Below the pieces are notes generated by a model that searched no databases, had not been told where the DNA came from, and worked only from the letters and a program-made list of their open reading frames with translations. This document shows positions 6,073 through 11,233 of a stretch of DNA of 11,233 nt, one piece after another. Source of the stretch: Bryobacteraceae bacterium (GTDB lineage Bacteria > Acidobacteriota > Terriglobia > Bryobacterales > Bryobacteraceae). The translations under genes and the position numbers were made by a program. How positions within the stretch are numbered: the first letter of the stretch is position 1; each line of letters opens with the position of its first letter. The stretch lies in the NCBI GenBank assembly GCA_014379815.1, contig JACMLA010000450.1:1-11233 (forward strand). Direction: 5' to 3'.

Positions 6073-6127
6073 CGCTAAATCGTACCCGTATCTCCTGCAC
6101 TGGACGCCTTCTGCAGTTCCAGCCGGC
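5965..6127. repeat. Direct repeat, right copy (163 bp)
   Basis: Same-orientation partner of 3460-3622, about 2.5 kb away from start to start. It contains the dead AftB-like tail and the real 3' end of the GT2 gene, the mirror of the left copy, where the AftB-like end is real and the GT2 end is dead. Similarity stops sharply after GCCGGC at 6127. Confidence 0.88.
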
Positions 6128-7724
6128 GTGCCTGTTGCCACTTCATTCTGCCCTGCCATTCCTGCCATAACGTAGCGGACCCAGCCCAGAAATAGCCCGC
6201 CATGAAAATCATAAGAAACGGAAGTACCAGAAAGTTATACGATTCAATTGCAAAGAAAATCATATACAGGAAATAGCTGCCAATCACGAGCTCCATGTAA
6301 GGCAGCCAGCCACTGCGGCTTCGATATCTTGCATTGGTCATCTGCAGCTTCTGGCTCTGCACAATGGCATATTTTGGGGTTCGCACAAAAGCGGTTTGCA
6401 CTCCCAGAAGCGCCTCTATAACCGCACGCGTGTTGCTGATCGTCAGCGCGACTCCTGCAGCCATCAGGGCAGGAACGAACCAGATCGCGCGGGTCCAGGT
6501 CTTCGGGTACAACTCGCGATGGGCATAGACATAAAAAGAAGTCAGTGACCAGAAAGAGGCCACAATCAGAGGCAAATCCAGGAACACCATCTGCCGCCAG
6601 CCCATATAAAAACGCACAATCATGACTGGCAGCATCAAGGCCGAGACCACCACCATCAGAGGGTAAGAAATGTTGGGAGTCAAATGCATGAAGGCTTCGA
6701 ACTTCACCCGCCGCGGGAGTTTCGAGCGCAAAATCGACGGCAGCAGCTTGAGAGCAACCTGAGTCAGGCCTTTAGACCAGCGAGACTGCTGCACCTGAAA
6801 TCCATGCATTTCGACTGGCAGTTCTGAAGGACACTCGACGCCTGGGATGTACACGAACTTCCAGCCCTTCATCTGGGCGCGATAGCTCAGGTCCGAGTCT
6901 TCGGTAAGCGTGTCATGCTGCCATCCCCCGGCATCGTGGATCATACACTTTCGCAGAATGCCTGCGGTGCCGTTGAAGTTGAAAAACAAGCCCGATCCAT
7001 ACCGGGCCCCATGTTCCAGCACGAAGTGGCCGTCCAGCAACATCGCTTCCACTTCCGTCAGGATGTTGTAGTGCCGGTTCAGGTACGTCCACCGCGTTTG
7101 CACAACGCCAACATCAGGATCGGTAAAGTAATCCATTGTCCGGCGCAGGAAGTCCGGGGGTGGTATGAAATCGGCATCGAACACGGCCACAAACTCGCCG
7201 GTAGCCGTCTCCAGACCCTCCTGAAGAGCGCCCGCTTTAAAGCCGTGCCGATTCGTCCTGTGCTTGTACTCGATCGGGTAGCCGAGGGCCTGCCAGCGCG
7301 CAACTAAACCTTCTGTGAAGGGATGCGTCTCATCGGTGGAATCGTCCAGGACCTGCAACTGCAAACGGTCCCATGGATAATCCATCTTTAACGTTTCTTC
7401 AATCAACCTCTCAACAACATACTTTTCGTTGTAAATCGGAAGCTGAATCGTGACGCGCGGCAAGTCAGCCTGCAGTGCCTCCCACCGTCCGGCGGGCCCC
7501 TCCGTCAGCTTCTTGCGGTGCTTCAGAAACAAGCGCATCGTCTCGTACCGGTGAAGGCCATAAAGCGACAAAATCACCAGCACCGTAAAGTAGGGAATCA
7601 GCAGAGCCCAATCGAACCAGCCGAGGCGATGTATTCCCTCAAAGGTTGGATCGAGAAACGTGTCTAAAGCCCTGTTCATACCCAAAGCCAGCAAGAAACC
7701 TGCAGACAAACTGGTTGTTACCAT
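6075..7724 (-). CDS. Processive GT2 glycosyltransferase, cellulose synthase/CslA-like
   Basis: Inner-membrane enzyme (549 residues) that polymerises a nucleotide-sugar into a beta-linked polysaccharide and probably threads it through its own membrane domain. The catalytic signature is complete: D127/D128 (LDDSTDET), D183-A-D185 (FDADFIPPP), TED (274-276, TEDSDLSYR) and Q312-x-x-R315-W316 (QQSRW). NRHGFKAGALQ (158-168) is typical of the CslA/mannan-synthase-like branch. One membrane segment precedes the catalytic domain (about 38-58) and about four or five follow it. There is no PilZ domain. The product (glucan, mannan or other) cannot be told. The longest start is the ATG at 7724, only 24 bp from the divergent GT87-like start; Met16 at 7679 (MNRALDTFLDPTFEG) is a reasonable alternative. 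Neither has a clear Shine-Dalgarno. It ends 2 bp from the stop of the dead AftB-like tail. Confidence 0.9.
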   Translation of the reverse strand: MVTTSLSAGFLLALGMNRALDTFLDPTFEGIHRLGWFDWALLIPYFTVLVILSLYGLHRYETMRLFLKHRKKLTEGPAGRWEALQADLPRVTIQLPIYNEKYVVERLIEETLKMDYPWDRLQLQVLDDSTDETHPFTEGLVARWQALGYPIEYKHRTNRHGFKAGALQEGLETATGEFVAVFDADFIPPPDFLRRTMDYFTDPDVGVVQTRWTYLNRHYNILTEVEAMLLDGHFVLEHGARYGSGLFFNFNGTAGILRKCMIHDAGGWQHDTLTEDSDLSYRAQMKGWKFVYIPGVECPSELPVEMHGFQVQQSRWSKGLTQVALKLLPSILRSKLPRRVKFEAFMHLTPNISYPLMVVVSALMLPVMIVRFYMGWRQMVFLDLPLIVASFWSLTSFYVYAHRELYPKTWTRAIWFVPALMAAGVALTISNTRAVIEALLGVQTAFVRTPKYAIVQSQKLQMTNARYRSRSGWLPYMELVIGSYFLYMIFFAIESYNFLVLPFLMIFMAGYFWAGSATLWQEWQGRMKWQQARRLELQKASSAGDTGTI

Positions 7725-7748
7725 GTTGTCGCTTTCGTACGGGGACCT

Positions 7749-9071
7749 GTGTTCGGGATACCAATCACCTTAATCGCAGCCGCCATTTCGCTGGAATTGA
7801 CGTTCCTTTTTCTGGCATGGGCCGCACGCTTGCCCCCTGCTCGAATTACCCCGATCATCCTCGCGCTCATCGGCGCCAACACAATTTGGATCACCACCAT
7901 ATATCTTGTGAAGCGCAACCGCAGTTCTGGAACGCTCCCGTCAGGTTTCATTATAGGGATAGCTCTCGCATTCCGATTCACACTGTGGTCCCTCATCCCT
8001 CCTCTCACAGACGATCCCTTTCGATATCGGTGGGAAGCGCAGGTCATCAATCAAGGTGGCAATCCCTATCTCTCGCGTCCGTTAGACGCCAACTGGCAGC
8101 ATCTTCGTGACACCGTGTGGATCCGTGTGGGCCAGAAAGATGTCCCGGCCGGTTATGGGCCCGCGTGGGAATCGATAGGAGCCATCACTGGCAAGATCGC
8201 TTCTGCCATCACGCCTGACCCCGCCGCCCAGGTCATACTATTCAAACTCCCGGCCGCCTTCTTCGATTTGGCGACTCTGGTTCTGCTCGCGGTAACGCTC
8301 CACAAAGCAAGCTTGCCTTCATCCTGGCTTCTTATCTACGCGTGGTCGCCCCTCGCCATCTGGGAGTTCTGGGCCAACGGACATCATGACCCGCCGGTTC
8401 TCTTCGCCCTTCTTCTCGCTCTGACGCTGGGCTCCGGGGCTAGGTGGACCGGTTCGTGGATCGCTCTCGCAACTGCAGTTGCACTCAAATTCTGGCCAGC
8501 CATCCTGATTCCCGCGTGGCTGGTCCGCAGTCGCAGGTGGGTCACCGGACCGCTGCTAATCACCGGAATTCTGGCGCTCACTGCCCTCCCGTATCTGGGT
8601 GGGGATATCACCTCCAACATTCGTTTTATGAGCGGTTTCGTTGGCGGATGGCGCAACAATGACAGCCTCTTTGGCGTGATCCTTGCGATCGCCAGGGATC
8701 AGTACCTGGCGAAATACATCGCGTTCACCCTGATCGCCGCAGCATCGTGGATCCTGGCATTACAACAACGCTGGCCTCTGCACCGGATCGCTTTGTGGAC
8801 CATCGCGTCCCTCCTGCTGCTCTCGTCCAACTGCCACCCCTGGTACCTCACCTGGCTTCTTCCGTTCCTCGTCTTCGAGACGCCGAGTCCTCTTCTGCTC
8901 TGGATCGCGCTGATGCCCCTTACGTACGCCGTCTGGATCGACTGGAGCCTCCTCGGGACCTGGAACGGCTCCACCGCAATCCGCCTCTATGTCTACATCC
9001 CGTTCTTTGCCTATCTGGTCTTCTGGTTGTTTTTCAGGAAGAGGCTCGCCCAGAGTGAGCTAGGCTTATAA
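7749..9071 (+). CDS. GT87/MptB-like polyprenyl-phosphate-sugar glycosyltransferase (GT-C fold)
   Basis: Polytopic inner-membrane protein (440 residues, about 11-12 hydrophobic segments). It probably transfers mannose or another hexose from a polyprenyl-phosphate donor during lipoglycan or polysaccharide assembly. Marks of the family: PPLTDDPFRYRWEAQVINQG with the acidic pair D88/D89, NPY (105-107), YGPAWE (136-141), WANGHHDPPVLF (208-219) and CHPWYLTWLLPF (362-373). This order matches bacterial GT87/DUF2029 and the MptA/MptB mannosyltransferases. The GTG start is the earliest in frame, with a GGGGA-like stretch close upstream at 7741-7745; a shorter start is possible given the crowded divergent gap with GT2. 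The small membrane protein follows after 25 bp on the same strand, so they are likely co-transcribed. Confidence 0.8.
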   Translation: MFGIPITLIAAAISLELTFLFLAWAARLPPARITPIILALIGANTIWITTIYLVKRNRSSGTLPSGFIIGIALAFRFTLWSLIPPLTDDPFRYRWEAQVINQGGNPYLSRPLDANWQHLRDTVWIRVGQKDVPAGYGPAWESIGAITGKIASAITPDPAAQVILFKLPAAFFDLATLVLLAVTLHKASLPSSWLLIYAWSPLAIWEFWANGHHDPPVLFALLLALTLGSGARWTGSWIALATAVALKFWPAILIPAWLVRSRRWVTGPLLITGILALTALPYLGGDITSNIRFMSGFVGGWRNNDSLFGVILAIARDQYLAKYIAFTLIAAASWILALQQRWPLHRIALWTIASLLLLSSNCHPWYLTWLLPFLVFETPSPLLLWIALMPLTYAVWIDWSLLGTWNGSTAIRLYVYIPFFAYLVFWLFFRKRLAQSELGL

Positions 9072-9096
9072 AGACACAGGCTCACAAGCTGCACGG

Positions 9097-9486
9097 ATGG
9101 ACACACACATTAGAAACCTTGGCGTAATCAGCATCGTCTGGGGAGTTCTTTCCACTGCGGCAGCACTGTTTCTCATGATCTGGTTCAATGGACCGACGGG
9201 CCTGTTTAACGCGGCTGAAGACGTTGCGGGCGCGGGGTTCATTACCGCATCCCTTGTGCTCGCGCATCTCCTTCTTGGTCCTCCCCTGATCGCTTCCGCG
9301 TTCTTCGTCATGCGCTATCACCAGTGGGCGCGCGCGGTAATGATCGCACTTTGCGGCATTAATCTTCTTAACATTCCTGTAGGCTCGTTGCTCTCCATCT
9401 ATGGACTCTGGGTGCTGATGACGCCGGAAACCGAACCTCTTTTCACCACGCCTCCTCACCGGTCCCATCGCCCCGGCAAGGCCTGA
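9097..9486 (+). CDS. Small four-helix membrane protein of unknown function
   Basis: Protein of 129 residues, not assignable to a function. Hydrophobic segments lie at about 8-29, 45-70, 79-95 and 93-108, the last two close together. The C-terminus is short, polar and basic (TTPPHRSHRPGKA). The start of the first helix (ISIVWGVLSTAAALFLMIW) and the ending IYGLWVLMTPETEPLF recall uncharacterised small membrane proteins that I have seen in acidobacteria. The ATG at 9097 is 25 bp after the GT87-like stop, with only a weak purine-rich sequence before it, and the receptor gene starts 25 bp after its own stop. The spacing suggests one transcription unit, but no role in glycan synthesis or uptake can be shown. 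Confidence 0.65.
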   Translation: MDTHIRNLGVISIVWGVLSTAAALFLMIWFNGPTGLFNAAEDVAGAGFITASLVLAHLLLGPPLIASAFFVMRYHQWARAVMIALCGINLLNIPVGSLLSIYGLWVLMTPETEPLFTTPPHRSHRPGKA

Positions 9487-9511
9487 CCTGGTACCAGTGG
9501 CAAAATAGAAC

Positions 9512-11233
9512 TTGAGCCTCTGCCGCCTCGCCTGTGTTCTGCTGTCTTCTTTTTCCCTTCTGCAAGCGCAACAGCAATCGGTGATCGTCACAGGTGCGTG
9601 GCAGCCTGTGCCACTCGAAGAGTCCGAACGTTCCGTCCGCTCAGTCGACCTCACCAATCTCCGTCTGGTTACCAACACGTTCACCGATCTTCTTCGCCTC
9701 GATCCTTCTGTGGATCTTCGTGAGCGGGCCCCCAACGGCCTGCAAGGCGACGTGTCCATCCGCGGAGGATCCTTCGGCCAAACACTGGTGCTTCTGGACG
9801 GCCTCAGGCTGAATGACGCGCAGTCCGGCCATCACAATCTCGATCTTCCTGTGCCGCTCGAGTCCATCGCTTCCATGGAGATCTTAAAGGGTTCCGGTTC
9901 GACGCTCTATGGCTCCGATGCCGTCGGTGGAGTCGTCAACTTTATAACCAGCCAGCCCGAAACCACTGAGATCCGCCTGCGAACGTCGGCAGGAAACTTT
10001 GGCGTGAATCAGCAGCGCGTCTCAATGGCTCTCGTAGCCGGCGATCTGTCACAAACATTCTCGGCCTCCCGCGATTTCTCAACCGGCTTCCTGCCGAATC
10101 GCGATTACCGAAACCTCACAATGGCGTCGAATACCCGAATCAAAACTCGTGTCGGCGTCACGCAAATTCTGCTTGGGCACCGCGACTCTCCCTTCGGGGC
10201 AGAGCAGTTCTACGGCAACTTCAACTCATGGGAGCGCACAAAATCATGGTGGACCGCAGCGCGCCAGCAACTGGGATCGCGTACTGAAGCCGCACTCGTT
10301 TTCCGCAGGCACACTGATCTCTTCGTGCTCTATCGCGACCGGCCTCAGGTTTTCACAAACCGACATGCCGTGGAAAGCTGGCAGGCCAGCATGCGCCGCC
10401 GTGAGCCGTTACGCGCGAATGCCGCTGTCTATTACGGGGCGGAAGTGTTTCGGGACAACATTGTTAGCAATAACCTCGGAACGCACAACCGGATGCGAAC
10501 CGCTTTGTACCTGTCAGCCGACTTGCGCGCGCTTCGCCGCTTTTCCGTCAATGCAGGCGTACGCGACGAAGTCTGGGGCTCTGCCAATCACCAGCTTTCC
10601 CCGTCTGTCAGCGCAGGCTACTGGGTCCGCCAGGATCTGAAACTTCGCGCGTCAGTAAGCCGGGCCTTTCGGATACCCACCTTCACGGACCTTTACTACC
10701 GGGACCCGGCGAACAGAGGCTCCGCCAGCCTCCGCCCGGAAAAAGCATGGACCACCGAAGCGGGCGCGGACTGGTACCATTCCCAACGCTTGCACGTTAG
10801 CCTGACCGTGTTTCATCGGCGCGAGCAGGACGGCATCGACTACGTTCGCTCCAGTCCATCCGAAGTCTGGAGAGCGACAAACTTCCAGCGCCTGCACTTC
10901 ACCGGAGTCGAAGCCAACTTTGCAATATCCCCAGCCCGAAACACCGGGCAGTTCGAACTCGGCTACACCGGTCTTCGCGGAGCTCAGGCACTAGCAGTAG
11001 CGCTGCAATCGAAATACGTATTCAATTACCCCGTAAATACGGGAATCATCAGCTGGCAATCCAACTGGGCAAGCCCTGTCCAGATCAGAACCCGCATCGG
11101 TGTGACCGAGCGTTACACCCGGTCGCCTTACGCTGTCTGGGACCTCTATGCCGCGGCGACTCGCAGCCGGATCCGACCCTTCGTTCAGTTCACCAATCTG
11201 ACCCAGTCCGCACATCAGGAAATCCCAGGAGTC
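9512..11233 (+). CDS. TonB-dependent outer-membrane receptor, BtuB-like (cut by window end)
   Basis: Outer-membrane beta-barrel transporter; 574 codons are in the window and no stop is reached. The TTG at 9512 is the first start after an in-frame TAG (9506-9508) and gives a good signal peptide (MSLCRLACVLLSSFSLLQA, cleavage before QQQ). A TonB-box-like SVIVTG (23-28) follows, then a plug domain with GDVSIRGGSFGQTLVLLDG (79-97), NDAQSGHHNLDLP (101-113) and EILKGSGSTLYGSDAVGG (123-140). The rest shows alternating strands of a barrel, including SRAFRIPTFTDLYYRDP and LRPEKAW. There is no N-terminal carboxypeptidase-like domain of the kind common in large acidobacterial receptors, so it is of the compact cobalamin/siderophore receptor type. 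The substrate is unknown; no cobalamin riboswitch or Fur box was recognised upstream. Confidence 0.9.
   Translation, partial: MSLCRLACVLLSSFSLLQAQQQSVIVTGAWQPVPLEESERSVRSVDLTNLRLVTNTFTDLLRLDPSVDLRERAPNGLQGDVSIRGGSFGQTLVLLDGLRLNDAQSGHHNLDLPVPLESIASMEILKGSGSTLYGSDAVGGVVNFITSQPETTEIRLRTSAGNFGVNQQRVSMALVAGDLSQTFSASRDFSTGFLPNRDYRNLTMASNTRIKTRVGVTQILLGHRDSPFGAEQFYGNFNSWERTKSWWTAARQQLGSRTEAALVFRRHTDLFVLYRDRPQVFTNRHAVESWQASMRRREPLRANAAVYYGAEVFRDNIVSNNLGTHNRMRTALYLSADLRALRRFSVNAGVRDEVWGSANHQLSPSVSAGYWVRQDLKLRASVSRAFRIPTFTDLYYRDPANRGSASLRPEKAWTTEAGADWYHSQRLHVSLTVFHRREQDGIDYVRSSPSEVWRATNFQRLHFTGVEANFAISPARNTGQFELGYTGLRGAQALAVALQSKYVFNYPVNTGIISWQSNWASPVQIRTRIGVTERYTRSPYAVWDLYAAATRSRIRPFVQFTNLTQSAHQEIPGV

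Larger units (their letters stand above)
5719..6074. other. Gene-free scar region between the small Tat protein and GT2
   Basis: These 356 bp have no intact gene. They hold a frameshifted minus-strand glycosyltransferase C-terminus (5741-5948) and a plus-strand AftB-like C-terminus (5965-6072), facing each other with about 16 unassigned bases between. Longer ORFs that can be drawn here run antisense across these fragments and are not credible genes. No convincing terminator or promoter was found. Confidence 0.7.

Noticed and set aside
3460..6127. Composite transposon or integrative element with the 163-bp repeats as termini
   Set aside because: The repeats are gene ends, not insertion-sequence ends. 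No transposase, integrase, inverted terminal repeats, tRNA gene or short target duplication was found.
9082..9759. Minus-strand 225-codon ORF
   Set aside because: It runs antisense across the small membrane protein and the receptor start; the product is Arg-rich and low in hydrophobics, typical of a shadow ORF in GC-rich DNA.
10149..10640. Plus-strand 163-codon ORF inside the receptor gene
   Set aside because: The receptor frame is continuous through this region with barrel-like strands; the alternative frame has no domain signal.

Overview
The window looks like a chromosomal segment from an Acidobacteriota bacterium, possibly a Bryobacter/Solibacter-type lineage. This is inference from protein flavour, gene mix and frequent TTG/GTG starts, not from a marker gene. 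It holds nine recognisable genes, two of them cut by the window edges, and several gene fragments. I see no rRNA, tRNA, CRISPR array, transposase or integrase.

Region 1 (1-1887) is an envelope-stress module. A CpxA-like sensor kinase (partial) and a CpxR-like response regulator lie on the minus strand, and a Spy/CpxP-type periplasmic LTXXQ protein diverges from them, the same gene plan as E. coli cpxP/cpxRA. The 78-bp divergent gap holds a perfect GTAAA-N5-GTAAA CpxR-type box that overlaps the regulator's start codon, plus a third half-site two helical turns away.

Region 2 (1984-9071) is an envelope-glycan region: an AftB/ZomB-like GT-C membrane glycosyltransferase (+), a processive GT2 of the cellulose synthase/CslA type (-), and a GT87/MptB-like GT-C enzyme (+) divergent from the GT2. 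The first two enzymes were probably once convergent neighbours. Between them now sits about 2.3 kb of inserted DNA with a two-gene dehydrogenase: a GMC flavoprotein with a CC(X4)C iron-sulfur motif, then a small twin-arginine-signal protein joined by an ATGA overlap. The insert is bounded by a 163-bp direct repeat (about 83% identical, no gaps) made of the last 35 codons of the AftB-like gene, its stop and the last codons of the GT2 gene. The left copy is the intact end of the AftB-like gene plus a dead GT2 tail; the right copy is a dead AftB-like tail plus the intact end of GT2. Two more fragments lie inside the insert edges: an unidentified 50-codon open tail on the left, and a frameshifted C-terminus of an ArnT/GT39-type glycosyltransferase on the right. 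The pattern reads as a recombination scar.

Region 3 (9097-11233) continues on the plus strand with a four-helix membrane protein of unknown function and a TonB-dependent outer-membrane receptor that runs off the window. Gaps of about 25 bp between the GT87-like gene, the small membrane protein and the receptor suggest co-transcription.
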